Of a stretch of 20,118 nucleotides of DNA, positions 1 to 8,246 are shown piece after piece (position 1 is the stretch's first letter; the number at the start of each line of letters is the position of its first letter). Origin of the DNA: SZUA-592 sp041556555. GTDB lineage: Bacteria > Pseudomonadota > Gammaproteobacteria > Eutrophobiales > Eutrophobiaceae. Location of the stretch: assembly GCA_041556555.1 (NCBI GenBank), contig JBFFIE010000040.1, positions 1 to 20,118 of the forward strand, in the 5' to 3' direction. A program made the position numbers and the translations under genes. The notes beneath the pieces were generated by a model. It ran no database searches and was not told where the DNA came from. It saw only the letters and a list, made by a program, of their open reading frames with translations.

Positions 1-1404
1 AAACAGGTCATCGATAATTCCTTGTTAAAGGAACACAACGATGGAGCATTCGATAACAAAAAATGGAAAAAATGCTATGCCGATAAGGCTGCAGGCAAGT
101 GTATTAACTCAGGTGCATATGATGGTCTTGCCTACCAGGATGCTGTTGATGCCATAGCCGCTGACCTTGAGAAAAAAGGCCTGGGTAAAAAAGTCGTGCA
201 ATGGCGCCTGCGTGACTGGGGGATCTCACGTCAGCGTTACTGGGGTTGTCCCATCCCCATGCTCTATGACAAGGAAGGCAATACCCATCCCGCCACGAAA
301 TTTCCGGTCACGCTGCCGGAAGATGTGGCGCTGGAAGGTGCCGGCTCACCGTTAAAGAAGATGGATAAGTTCATTAATACCACATTGCCGGACGGCAGCC
401 CGGCCACGCGTGAGACCGACACCTTTGATACCTTCTTTGAATCATCATGGTATTTTGCCCGTTATTGTTGCCGCGATAACAATGAGGCAATGCTGGATGA
501 GCGTGCCGACTACTGGTTACCCGTGGACCAGTATGTGGGTGGAATTGAACATGCGGTGCTGCATCTTTTGTATGCGCGTTTCTTCCACAAGCTGATGCGC
601 GATGAAGGCCTCCTTAAATCGGACGAGCCATTTACCAACCTGCTGACCCAGGGCATGGTCCTCAAGGACGGGGCGAAGATGTCGAAGTCCAAGGGTAATA
701 CCGTTGACCCCCAGGCACTCATTGATCAATACGGTGCTGACACCGTTCGCCTGTTCACCATGTTTGCCTCGCCACCGGAACAAAGCCTGGAGTGGTCGGA
801 TGCTGGCGTGGAAGGCGCCTACCGTTTCCTGAAACGACTCTGGAAACTCGCATATGATCATGTTCAGAAAGGTCAAACCGCAACACTGGATCAATCCAAG
901 CTGACTGATGCAGAACGTAATCTGCGCCGCAAGATCCACAGCACTATCCTCAAGGTGAATGATGACATCGGCCGGCGTTATACATTTAATACCGCCATCG
1001 CCGCAGTAATGGAAATGATCAATGCAATGACTCAATCAGATAATGATTCAGACAATGGCCGCGCCATCCTGCAGGAGGGCCTGGAAACGGCCGTGTTATT
1101 ACTCTCACCCATCGTCCCCCACATCACCAACGAGATCTGGCATGCCCTGGGCCATGAAGAACTGATTGTGGATGCCGCATGGCCGAAGGCCGACCAGGCA
1201 ACCCTGGAACAGGATGAGATCCAGCTGATCGTTCAGGTTAACGGCAAGTTGCGTGGACGGGTCAGGGTTCCGGTGGAAGCCACGGACGAATTGATTCAGG
1301 AACAGGCGCTGGACGATGAAAACGTTGGCCGCTTTGTCGAGGGCAAAACTATCCGCAAAGTCATCATCGTTCCTGGCAAGCTGGTGAATATCGTAGTTTC
1401 GTAA
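1..1404 (+). CDS. leuS: Leucine--tRNA ligase, C-terminal 467 residues (5' end outside window)
   Basis: Charges tRNA-Leu with leucine in the cytoplasm. The frame is open from base 1, so the first in-frame ATG (22) is internal and the gene starts upstream of the window; about 467 of the usual ~860 residues are present. Visible are the return to the Rossmann catalytic core (WRLRDWGISRQRYWGCPIP), the KMSKS signature at 676-690, the helical anticodon-binding domain, and the C-terminal domain with the typical QVNGKLRG stretch. The HIGH motif and most of the CP1 editing domain lie upstream, outside the window. It is followed 26 bp later by lptE, the standard gammaproteobacterial order. Nothing looks broken. 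Confidence 0.97.
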   Translation, partial: KQVIDNSLLKEHNDGAFDNKKWKKCYADKAAGKCINSGAYDGLAYQDAVDAIAADLEKKGLGKKVVQWRLRDWGISRQRYWGCPIPMLYDKEGNTHPATKFPVTLPEDVALEGAGSPLKKMDKFINTTLPDGSPATRETDTFDTFFESSWYFARYCCRDNNEAMLDERADYWLPVDQYVGGIEHAVLHLLYARFFHKLMRDEGLLKSDEPFTNLLTQGMVLKDGAKMSKSKGNTVDPQALIDQYGADTVRLFTMFASPPEQSLEWSDAGVEGAYRFLKRLWKLAYDHVQKGQTATLDQSKLTDAERNLRRKIHSTILKVNDDIGRRYTFNTAIAAVMEMINAMTQSDNDSDNGRAILQEGLETAVLLLSPIVPHITNEIWHALGHEELIVDAAWPKADQATLEQDEIQLIVQVNGKLRGRVRVPVEATDELIQEQALDDENVGRFVEGKTIRKVIIVPGKLVNIVVS

Positions 1405-1406
1405 TA

Positions 1407-1421
1407 CTCTGCGAAGCGGAG
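1407..1421 (+). promoter_or_regulatory. Small hairpin that includes the lptE Shine-Dalgarno
   Basis: CTCTGC / GCGGAG can pair (five Watson-Crick pairs and one G-T) around a GAA loop. The right arm contains GGAG, which sits 9 nt before the lptE ATG at 1431 and is its best ribosome-binding site. The fold could moderate lptE translation after leuS. The stem is short, so this is only suggestive. Confidence 0.3.
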
Positions 1422-1430
1422 AAACATAAC

Positions 1431-1946
1431 ATGCATGCCCCATACCACTCACCTGTTATTAAATTGCTGCTCTCTTTGCTGATCCTGGCATCGGCAAGTG
1501 CCTGTGGTTTTCACCTGCGTGGTGAGCATCTGGGAGAATTCAAGCAAACGCCGGTCTATTTGAATGCAGGCGGTACATCGCTAGCAACAGAAGTCAGGAA
1601 ACAACTACAAATCGCTGAAATCCCCATTGCCGCCAGCGCCGACCAGGCTGACTATGTGATTACCCTGGCCAACGAAAGCTTTGACCGCAGTGTTCTCAGT
1701 GTCTCGCCGCAAACCGGCAAGATCGAGGAATATCAGTTAAGTTACCAGGTCTTCATGAGTGTGACCGGGCCGGATGGTAAACAACTAATCGATTCGGAAT
1801 CAATCACAGCAGAGCGTGACTACACCTTCGATGATACCAATGCTCTCGGCAAGTTCGAGGAAGACACAACACTGCGTATTGATATCCGAAACCAGGCAGC
1901 AGTGGCTATTATGCGCCGCCTGGAAGCCATTGCACGACAAAATTAA
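1431..1946 (+). CDS. lptE: LPS-assembly lipoprotein LptE
   Basis: Outer-membrane lipoprotein that plugs and assists LptD during insertion of lipopolysaccharide into the outer leaflet. The 171-residue product begins with a basic start, a hydrophobic stretch (about residues 10-24) and a lipobox-like ASA-C followed by GFHLRG; the C-GF-LRG start of the mature protein is characteristic of LptE/RlpB. A weak point is Ala rather than Leu at lipobox -3. The start is ATG preceded by GGAG. The stop codon overlaps the holA start by one base, so the two are likely translationally coupled. Assignment rests on the N-terminal motif, length and leuS-lptE-holA synteny. Confidence 0.93.
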   Translation: MHAPYHSPVIKLLLSLLILASASACGFHLRGEHLGEFKQTPVYLNAGGTSLATEVRKQLQIAEIPIAASADQADYVITLANESFDRSVLSVSPQTGKIEEYQLSYQVFMSVTGPDGKQLIDSESITAERDYTFDDTNALGKFEEDTTLRIDIRNQAAVAIMRRLEAIARQN

Positions 1947-2989
1947 TGCGCCTGAAACCTGAGCAACTGCAAAACAATCTGGAACACAATGGACTGGCGC
2001 CAGTGTACATCATCAGTGGCGAAGAACCGTTACAGATGATCGAATGTGCTGATCAGGTACGTGAGTTTGCACGCCATGACGGTTTTGAGGAACGGGTTGT
2101 ACTGGAAGCCACCAAGGATTTTAACTGGCAGTCATTGACCGATGAGCTGGCCAACGTGTCGTTATTTTCGTCGAAAAAACTGATAGAACTGCGCATGGGC
2201 AAACCCGGCAGGGAAGGTGGTGCTGTACTCGTTGATTATGCCAACAGTCGTCCAGCCGATACCGTGCTGATAATTACCTGCGATCGCCTGGACAAGCAGG
2301 CCCAGAGAAGCAAATGGTATAGCGCTCTCGACAAGATCGGTATTTGCTTGCCGATCTGGCCGGTGAATATCAGCGAGTTGCCCGACTGGATTCGCAATCG
2401 CATGCGCCAAAAAGGTAAAAGCATCACCGTGGATGCGGCAAAACTGATCGCGGAACGGGTGGAAGGCAACCTCCTTGCTGCCAAACAGGAAATAGATAAT
2501 CTCTGTTTACTGGCGGAATATGCCGAAGTAGGCACCGAGGACGTCATGCGTTGTGTTTCCGATTCCTCCCGTTTCGATGTCTTTGAAATGGTGGTTGCCT
2601 CGATGACCGGGGATGCTAAACGAGCCTTGCATATGCTGGATGGGCTGCGCAGCGAGGGCCTTGATCCCGCTGGTATATACGGCGCCTTGATGTGGGAATT
2701 CCGTCGCCTCTGCGATATAGCCTGGTTTGTAGAAAAAGGCGAACCGGTAGATAAGCTACTCTCAAGTCTGCGAATCTGGGACAATGCCCGCAAGTTTGCA
2801 ATCAAGGCTGCAATCCGGCGGCACCATAGCCGGGGTCTACAGCGGCTGTTACGTGAGGCCGTTAGGATCGATCAAAAGATCAAGAGTTCCGAGCGCTCAC
2901 AGGCCTGGGGAATGTTCGAGTCTTTTTTCATGGCACTCGCTGGAAAACCACTGCACCTGGCCCCATCTTTCAAAATGGAGCTTACCTGA
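1946..2989 (+). CDS. holA: DNA polymerase III subunit delta
   Basis: Delta subunit of the replicative clamp loader, which opens the beta sliding clamp. The 347 residues match the family length (~343). The N-terminal region shows the expected MRLKPEQL...L..VYIISGEEPLQ start, a degenerate AAA+ domain, and the later stretch F-DVFEMV followed by a helical C-terminal domain. The ATG shares one base with the lptE stop. proA follows after 12 bp. Confidence 0.95.
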   Translation: MRLKPEQLQNNLEHNGLAPVYIISGEEPLQMIECADQVREFARHDGFEERVVLEATKDFNWQSLTDELANVSLFSSKKLIELRMGKPGREGGAVLVDYANSRPADTVLIITCDRLDKQAQRSKWYSALDKIGICLPIWPVNISELPDWIRNRMRQKGKSITVDAAKLIAERVEGNLLAAKQEIDNLCLLAEYAEVGTEDVMRCVSDSSRFDVFEMVVASMTGDAKRALHMLDGLRSEGLDPAGIYGALMWEFRRLCDIAWFVEKGEPVDKLLSSLRIWDNARKFAIKAAIRRHHSRGLQRLLREAVRIDQKIKSSERSQAWGMFESFFMALAGKPLHLAPSFKMELT

Positions 2990-3001
2990 ACACTCATTAT
3001 C

Positions 3002-4258
3002 ATGGATATTAAAGAATACATGCTTGATACCGGCAAACGTGCCCGTGCAGCAGCGCGGATCATGGCGCGTGCCGACACCGCAAGCAAGAACAGGGCGTTG
3101 GAAGCAATCGCCGATATCATCCTCGGGCAGGAAAAGAACCTGTTAAAAGCCAACGAAACCGACATGCATACAGCGACCGAAAGTGGTCTGGATATGGCGC
3201 TGTTGGATCGCCTGGAACTTACACCGGAACGGATTACCGCCATGGCTGATGGTCTGCGCCAGGTGGCCAAACTCGAAGATCCCGTTGGCACGATTACGGA
3301 CCTGAAAGATAGACCTTCTGGCATCAGGGTGGGCAAGATGCGCGTCCCGCTGGGCGTGGTCGGCATCATTTACGAATCACGCCCCAACGTCACCGCCGAT
3401 GCTGCGGGACTGTGCCTCAAGTCCGGTAATGCCACCATCCTGCGTGGTGGTTCTGAGGCCCTGAATTCCAACCAGGCGATCGCGAACTGCATTCGTGACG
3501 GGCTTAAGTCCGCAGGTCTGCCCGAGGATGCCGTACAGGTGATCAAAACTAGTGACCGGGCTGCAGTCGGAGAATTATTGCGCATGCCTGAATACGTGGA
3601 CGTTATTGTACCGCGTGGTGGCAAGGGGTTGATTGAACGAGTCAGTGCCGAAGCGCAGATGCCGGTAATTAAACATCTCGATGGCATTTGTCATGTATAT
3701 ATTGACAAGGATGCCGATCTGAAAAAAGCAGTAGACATAGCCTATAACGCCAAAACCCAGCGTTACGGCACCTGTAATACCATGGAATCACTGTTGATTC
3801 ACCAGGCAGTCGCGAAACCTGTTTTGGAAAAACTCGGCCCCCTCTATGACGAGGCTCATGTTGAGATCCGTGGTTGTGAGCGTTCACAAAAATTACTGCC
3901 GAGTATCAAGGCTGCAACTGACGAGGACTATCATACCGAGTACCTCGCGCCTATACTCTCACTAAAGATTGTCGATAACCTGGACGAGGCTCTGGATCAC
4001 ATCGAAGCTTACGGATCTCATCATACGGACAGCATCGTCACCGAAAACGAGGCCAATGCACGGCGGTTTCTGCGGGAAGTGGATTCGAGTTCTGTCATGA
4101 CCAACGCGTCTACCCGTTTTGCTGATGGTTACGAATACGGGCTAGGTGCTGAGATAGGGATCAGCACTGACAAGTTTCATGCTCGTGGCCCGGTGGGACT
4201 GGAAGGGCTCACTTCACAAAAATATATTGTCATTGGAGAAGGCCAGATCCGGACATAA
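3002..4258 (+). CDS. proA: Gamma-glutamyl phosphate reductase
   Basis: NADPH-dependent reduction of gamma-glutamyl phosphate to glutamate-5-semialdehyde, the second step of proline synthesis. The 418 residues match the usual ~417. Conserved blocks include PLGVVGIIYESRPNVT, the LRGGSEA segment, VPRGGKGLI, the catalytic-cysteine region YGTCNTMESLL, and the C-terminal RGPVGLEGLTSQKY. The neighbouring proB is not here; proA alone between holA and nadD is a common arrangement outside the enterics, for example in pseudomonads. Confidence 0.97.
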   Translation: MDIKEYMLDTGKRARAAARIMARADTASKNRALEAIADIILGQEKNLLKANETDMHTATESGLDMALLDRLELTPERITAMADGLRQVAKLEDPVGTITDLKDRPSGIRVGKMRVPLGVVGIIYESRPNVTADAAGLCLKSGNATILRGGSEALNSNQAIANCIRDGLKSAGLPEDAVQVIKTSDRAAVGELLRMPEYVDVIVPRGGKGLIERVSAEAQMPVIKHLDGICHVYIDKDADLKKAVDIAYNAKTQRYGTCNTMESLLIHQAVAKPVLEKLGPLYDEAHVEIRGCERSQKLLPSIKAATDEDYHTEYLAPILSLKIVDNLDEALDHIEAYGSHHTDSIVTENEANARRFLREVDSSSVMTNASTRFADGYEYGLGAEIGISTDKFHARGPVGLEGLTSQKYIVIGEGQIRT

Positions 4259-4333
4259 GCACCAACTGATGATTTCACCTCTTCACCCAGGTCGTTTTAC
4301 TTCACCTCAAATTCTGAATACGCTGGAAGCCAC

Positions 4334-4975
4334 ATGCGAAGCATAGGGATTCTAGGTGGAACTTTTGACCCGGTCCATAACGGTCACTTACGTGCAGCGA
4401 TAGAATGCCGGGAAAAACTTAAACTGGATGAAGTCCGACTGATGCCGGTGAACGATCCTGGTCATCGCAACCTGACTATAGCCAATTCAACACAACGTTT
4501 GGTGATGTTGCGCATGGCTACAGAAATTTCCGATGGTCTTGAGATAGAAGATTGTGATATCAACAGGGGTGGCGTCACCTATACCATCGACTCACTTGAA
4601 GAACTCCGGCAACAGAATAAGAAAGCATCATTGTGCTTCATCCTTGGTACAGATTCATTTAACAGGCTTCATATCTGGAAACGCTGGAAGGAATTGATCA
4701 ATTATGCACATCTGATAGTCGTCCGGCGGCCCGGACACCCGCTTGATCCGGAACAAGATCAAATACGTGAACTGCTCAATCAGCAGCAAACCAGTGATGC
4801 ATCAAAATTAAAAAAACAGACCGCTGGCTGTGTGTATCTTACGGAGGTACCTATGATCGATATATCAGCTACACGCCTCCGCGACATTTTTGAAAACAAC
4901 AATGATCCGACCGGTTTGCTCCCACAAACCGTCATAGAATACATTAAACAGCATGATCTCTATAAAAAAGAATAG
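4334..4975 (+). CDS. nadD: Nicotinate-nucleotide adenylyltransferase
   Basis: Forms deamido-NAD from nicotinate mononucleotide and ATP in NAD biosynthesis. 213 residues. The nucleotidyltransferase signature GGTFDPVHNGHL is at residues 8-19 (GxFxPxHxGHL), and the second signature ISATRLRD (ISxTxxR) is near the C terminus. The start is supported by GGAAG six bases upstream. A 75-bp gap separates it from proA. The rsfS ATG follows the nadD stop directly with no spacer. Confidence 0.96.
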   Translation: MRSIGILGGTFDPVHNGHLRAAIECREKLKLDEVRLMPVNDPGHRNLTIANSTQRLVMLRMATEISDGLEIEDCDINRGGVTYTIDSLEELRQQNKKASLCFILGTDSFNRLHIWKRWKELINYAHLIVVRRPGHPLDPEQDQIRELLNQQQTSDASKLKKQTAGCVYLTEVPMIDISATRLRDIFENNNDPTGLLPQTVIEYIKQHDLYKKE

Positions 4976-5320
4976 ATGATGACGGTAGAACAATTGAATA
5001 AACTTGTGATAGATGCACTTGAGAATCTTAAGGCTATTGATATAAGAAATATCGACGTCCGTGGCATCACTTCCATTGCGGACTACATGATAATTGCCAC
5101 CGGTAATTCAAACCGTCAGGTTAAGGCACTGGCAGACAAAGTTGAGCAATCTGTTAAGGATAAGGGACTGGTGCCCCTTGGCAGTGAAGGTGTCGAGGAA
5201 GGAGACTGGGCACTGATTGATCTTGGTGACATTATCGTTCATATCATGCGCCCACCCATACGTGAGTATTATCAACTCGAAAAACTCTGGGATACAGAGT
5301 CCAGAAGGTCTGCGACCTGA
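4976..5320 (+). CDS. rsfS: Ribosomal silencing factor RsfS
   Basis: Binds ribosomal protein uL14 on the 50S subunit and blocks 30S joining, which dampens translation during starvation. 114 residues with the family's hallmark segments: KAIDI..IDVRGI.S.ADYMIIATGNSNRQVKA and a later GDWALIDLGDIIVHIM. Two adjacent ATGs (4976 and 4979) both fit; the first is reported because it abuts the nadD stop. It lies 2 bp before rlmH, a pairing conserved in most bacteria. Confidence 0.96.
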   Translation: MMTVEQLNKLVIDALENLKAIDIRNIDVRGITSIADYMIIATGNSNRQVKALADKVEQSVKDKGLVPLGSEGVEEGDWALIDLGDIIVHIMRPPIREYYQLEKLWDTESRRSAT

Positions 5321-5322
5321 TC

Positions 5323-5793
5323 ATGAAATCCAGTCTTGTTGCTGTTGGCAAGCGTATGCCCGGCTGGGTTGATGAAGGCTTCAAGGAATACAACAAAAGA
5401 CTGCCAAAAGATCTGCGTTTACACCTCATAGAAGTTCCACCGGTTAACAGTAGCAAACCCGGTTCTGAACGAAATATTATTAAGGAAGAAGACAAACGGA
5501 TCCGCGCTGCCATTCCAAATAGATCCCTCGTCATTGTGCTTGATGATAACGGCAAGCATTTCACCAGTTTAAAGCTTGCCAGGAATCTTGAAGATTGGCG
5601 GAAATCCGGAAGAGACATTACTTTTGTAGTCGGTGGTGCTGATGGACTGCATGATACATTAATAGAAGAAGCTGATTTCATCTGGTCTCTCTCGAGACTG
5701 ACTTTGCCACATGCCTTGGTACGTGTAGTCCTGGCTGAACAGATTTACAGAGCATGGTCAATCACACAGAACCATCCTTATCACCGCGAATAA
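5323..5793 (+). CDS. rlmH: 23S rRNA (pseudouridine1915-N3)-methyltransferase RlmH
   Basis: SPOUT methyltransferase that methylates pseudouridine 1915 in helix 69 of 23S rRNA. 156 residues, the usual length (~155). The glycine-rich SAM-binding knot FVVGGADG and the conserved C terminus AEQIYRAWSI....YHRE are present. rsfS-rlmH is the expected pair. What follows is not: the commonly linked mrdA (PBP2) is replaced by an unrelated methyltransferase. Confidence 0.97.
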   Translation: MKSSLVAVGKRMPGWVDEGFKEYNKRLPKDLRLHLIEVPPVNSSKPGSERNIIKEEDKRIRAAIPNRSLVIVLDDNGKHFTSLKLARNLEDWRKSGRDITFVVGGADGLHDTLIEEADFIWSLSRLTLPHALVRVVLAEQIYRAWSITQNHPYHRE

Positions 5794-5845
5794 GAGCTGA
5801 AAGAGTGTAATTTTATTCTGCTTTTAAGAGTACAAGCCAAATACT

Positions 5846-6475
5846 ATGAATAATGATCCATATAAGCATGTTGCTGCTATCTATGATCGAATCTTTGAAC
5901 CGATGAATAAAGGCCTTCGATTCATGGGATTAAGAATGTTTACTCCATCACGAGACTCATCAATTCTGGATATTGGATGCGGAACCGGTTTGCACCTGGA
6001 GATGTATCGTAATTTTGGATGTAGTCTGTACGGAATAGATACCTCTCCATCAATGCTTGAGAAGGCTAAAGCACGTCTTGGTAAAAATGTTGATCTCCGG
6101 AAAGCAGACGCAACAGAAATACCTTTTAATTCTGATTTTTTTGATCTTGTACTTTGTATGCTCGTGTTGCATGAGATGGATGATAATATTCGCTATAAAG
6201 TACTTAAAGAAATGCACCGTGTTGTTAAACAAAATGGGCGTGTTCTGGTTATTGATTTCCACGCTGGAAAAGCTCGTTTACCCCTTGGTTCCTTATTTAA
6301 AACAATTATTTTCATATCTGAATTTTCAGCTGGAAGCAGGCACTTTAGAAACTATCGACAATTCATGTCCTCTGGTGGTTTGCCCACTCTTATTGATAGA
6401 AGCCAAATGAAAATTGAGAAGAAAAAAATTACAGATAATGGAACTATGGCATTGTATTTGGTTGTACCTGCCTGA
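5846..6475 (+). CDS. Class I SAM-dependent methyltransferase, substrate unknown
   Basis: 209 residues with a Rossmann methyltransferase fold: motif I ILDIGCGTGLHLEMY (about residues 37-51), an acidic motif II (YGIDTSPSMLEKAKARL), motif III region RKADATEIPFNSDFFDLVLC, and a post-III stretch with ALVIDFHAG-like sequence (VLVIDFHAGKARLP). This is the Methyltransf_11/UbiE-like group, which acts on quinones, lipids and other small molecules; the substrate cannot be read from the sequence. The DNA is visibly AT-richer than the cluster upstream and no strong Shine-Dalgarno is seen. It converges with the DUF4124 gene on the other strand, consistent with an acquired gene. Confidence 0.8.
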   Translation: MNNDPYKHVAAIYDRIFEPMNKGLRFMGLRMFTPSRDSSILDIGCGTGLHLEMYRNFGCSLYGIDTSPSMLEKAKARLGKNVDLRKADATEIPFNSDFFDLVLCMLVLHEMDDNIRYKVLKEMHRVVKQNGRVLVIDFHAGKARLPLGSLFKTIIFISEFSAGSRHFRNYRQFMSSGGLPTLIDRSQMKIEKKKITDNGTMALYLVVPA

Positions 6476-6515
6476 TGCTGAAAAGTCTTTAATTGTCTGA
6501 TCTGAAATTACCTGT

Positions 6516-7097
6516 TCATCTCGGCCCTCGGGAAGGAACACGTTCCAGGTCACTGTAACCTCGAGCATGGCCGACTGAAGACCTGCCGAAGAGTTTCTGC
6601 TTGCGAGGCCTGAATTCCTTGCGTGGCAAACTATGGGAAAATGCCGGTTGTTTATGTTTCTTATGATGCGGCTTTTTATGACCAGGGATAAACGGTCGCG
6701 GATACAAAAATGCAGGATGCCCGCCATAAAAAACTCCAGGTCTTATATCCACGCTTGTAGCCTCTAGTTCAGCATTGCGATTAAGGCGGGAACGTTCAAT
6801 GCGGGCCCATTCTTGCTCCATGGCGAGTTTTTCTCTTTCGAGTCGCTCCGCATTCAGGCGCTTCCATTGATTGTCAATGGAGTAGTAATCTCCTGCAGGG
6901 TCAGTCACTATCATATAGTCACCAGGCAAAGCGATGGGCTCGACTTCTTCCACTATGTTACTTTTTGAAACAGGGGGGGTATCAGAGAAATTTGTCACGC
7001 CGTCTGCATCGACCCATTTATAGGCCAGGTCGTCTTCGGCCGCCACTGTCATTGGCAATGCTGCCAGGATAGTCAATATGAAGGGATTTATGCGCAT
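6516..7097 (-). CDS. Exported DUF4124-domain protein
   Basis: I chose the ATG at 7097 because it places a classical Sec signal peptide at the N terminus (MRINPFILTILAALPMTVAA, cleavage near AA-ED); a longer frame from 7169 would bury it. The mature protein begins with a DUF4124 segment (YKWVDADGVTNFSDTPP), a small beta domain found in many gammaproteobacterial periplasmic proteins of unknown role. A charged region rich in E and R follows, then a basic His/Lys-rich tail (GHKKPHHKKHKQ) that might bind metal or polyanions. About 193 residues. It converges with the methyltransferase; function is unknown. Confidence 0.75.
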   Translation of the reverse strand: MRINPFILTILAALPMTVAAEDDLAYKWVDADGVTNFSDTPPVSKSNIVEEVEPIALPGDYMIVTDPAGDYYSIDNQWKRLNAERLEREKLAMEQEWARIERSRLNRNAELEATSVDIRPGVFYGGHPAFLYPRPFIPGHKKPHHKKHKQPAFSHSLPRKEFRPRKQKLFGRSSVGHARGYSDLERVPSRGPR

Positions 7098-7749
7098 ATA
7101 AATTAAGACCCGCGCTGGTCTTGAAAGTTTTAATATTACCATAGCCACAGGCCTACTACACTCAAACACTTGTGGATATTCTGTAATCCAGCATGCCCGT
7201 AGACATACTTTTAGCTCTCACACTATACTTGCTTTCTCTCGCATCTCATTGAAAAATTAGGATTTTTAAATATATAGCCAAAATCAATAATGATTCAACC
7301 GATAATAACGACTGTGGAGTAAGGGGCTGAATTACTGTGTGAGATACGCCTCCGTTGAGAGAAATACATTTGTAAAGTCATATACACATTAAAATAATGC
7401 ACAGATATAAGATTTACACGCACTCCATCAATGCGCATGGTGGTCAAAAGACCGTACACTTGAAGAAACAGGTCAGGCATCGAAGGATCACAAATTTGTA
7501 TTGGCCTGATTGACAAGCAAAGCAAGCTGCAAGAGTTTGTCCGGGTACTTACCGATTATATATTCAAAGCACTGATATTTGCTGTCATTATTTTAGATGA
7601 ATTCCAGAACAAGTGGCTTGGGTTAAAGCTTATTTCACTCATAAAAAACCATCCGGATATCTCTGTGAGCAGAAGTCAAAAGGTGACATTATTTAGGTGA
7701 GTCTTGATATCATACGATTTATTGGCTCATGACATATGGTGAATAGATC
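7098..7749. other. 652-bp gene-poor, AT-rich gap
   Basis: No gene can be supported here. It separates the divergent DUF4124 and K+ channel genes and must contain their promoters. A -10-like TATAGT for the DUF4124 gene lies on the - strand near 7221-7226 without a convincing -35. A 76-codon frame on the - strand (7295-7525) and an interrupted frame on the + strand (7431-7699, listed separately) overlap each other; neither has a recognised domain. Base composition is lower in GC than the flanks. Confidence 0.6.
7431..7699 (+). pseudogene. Possible decayed small gene with in-frame TGA
   Basis: An ATG at 7431 opens a frame that hits TGA at 7461-7463 and then stays open in the same frame to the TGA at 7697-7699. 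The second part reads like protein, with a hydrophobic helix-like stretch (YIFKALIFAVIILDEF) followed by a basic tail, but lacks an ATG start. I do not recognise a family. It may be a remnant, a small gene using an unusual start, or chance. Confidence 0.2.
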
Positions 7750-8133
7750 GTGGAATTTACACTTACATTTATCGATTTGTTCCTGGCAGTAATTTTGCTG
7801 GTATTACCATTACTGCTCTTCTTTATTGTTCTGATTGTAGTGCTGGGGCAGATTGTAGGTCGAATGGAAGGCTGGAGTAAATTCGATTCGTTTTACTGGT
7901 CTTTCATAACGGCATTAACCGTGGGCTATGGTGACATCCGACCAAAAAAGAATGCCGCAAAATCACTTTCAATCATCGTTGCTCTGGCTGGCATCATGTT
8001 TACAGGAATTATTGTTGCCATAACTGTCACCACTGCCACCGAGGCATTTAAAAGGCAGTTTGGCAACGAAGTTACCATGGAATATCTACATGATAACACC
8101 ACATCAGTACCGGATGATCTATCATTAAACTAA
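7750..8133 (+). CDS. Minimal two-helix potassium channel-like protein
   Basis: 127 residues beginning at GTG, chosen because GGTGA lies 8 nt upstream and the first hydrophobic helix starts directly after. Domain order: TM1 (about residues 8-33), a pore helix (44-56), the K+ selectivity filter TVGYGD at 57-62, and TM2 (about 72-95), i.e. the Ion_trans_2 pore fold that assembles as a tetramer in the inner membrane. The cytoplasmic tail is only about 30 residues, with no RCK/TrkA-N regulatory domain, so gating may be intrinsic or supplied by a partner. The AT-rich context resembles the accessory stretch around it. Confidence 0.88.
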   Translation: MEFTLTFIDLFLAVILLVLPLLLFFIVLIVVLGQIVGRMEGWSKFDSFYWSFITALTVGYGDIRPKKNAAKSLSIIVALAGIMFTGIIVAITVTTATEAFKRQFGNEVTMEYLHDNTTSVPDDLSLN

Positions 8134-8246
8134 AACGATAAAAAATGATCACTTCCTGATAAAACCGGTGAATGTGTAACCAATGACTGACCAAAAGTTA
8201 CAACAGCAGGAAATACAACTCTGAATCATCCATGTAAATCAGAGGT

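Noticed and set aside
517..1035. 172-codon frame antisense to leuS
   Set aside because: Shadow frame within the leuS coding region.
7295..7525. 76-codon frame on the - strand in the gap before the K+ channel
   Set aside because: No recognised domain, no clear ribosome-binding site, and it overlaps another equally weak frame on the + strand.
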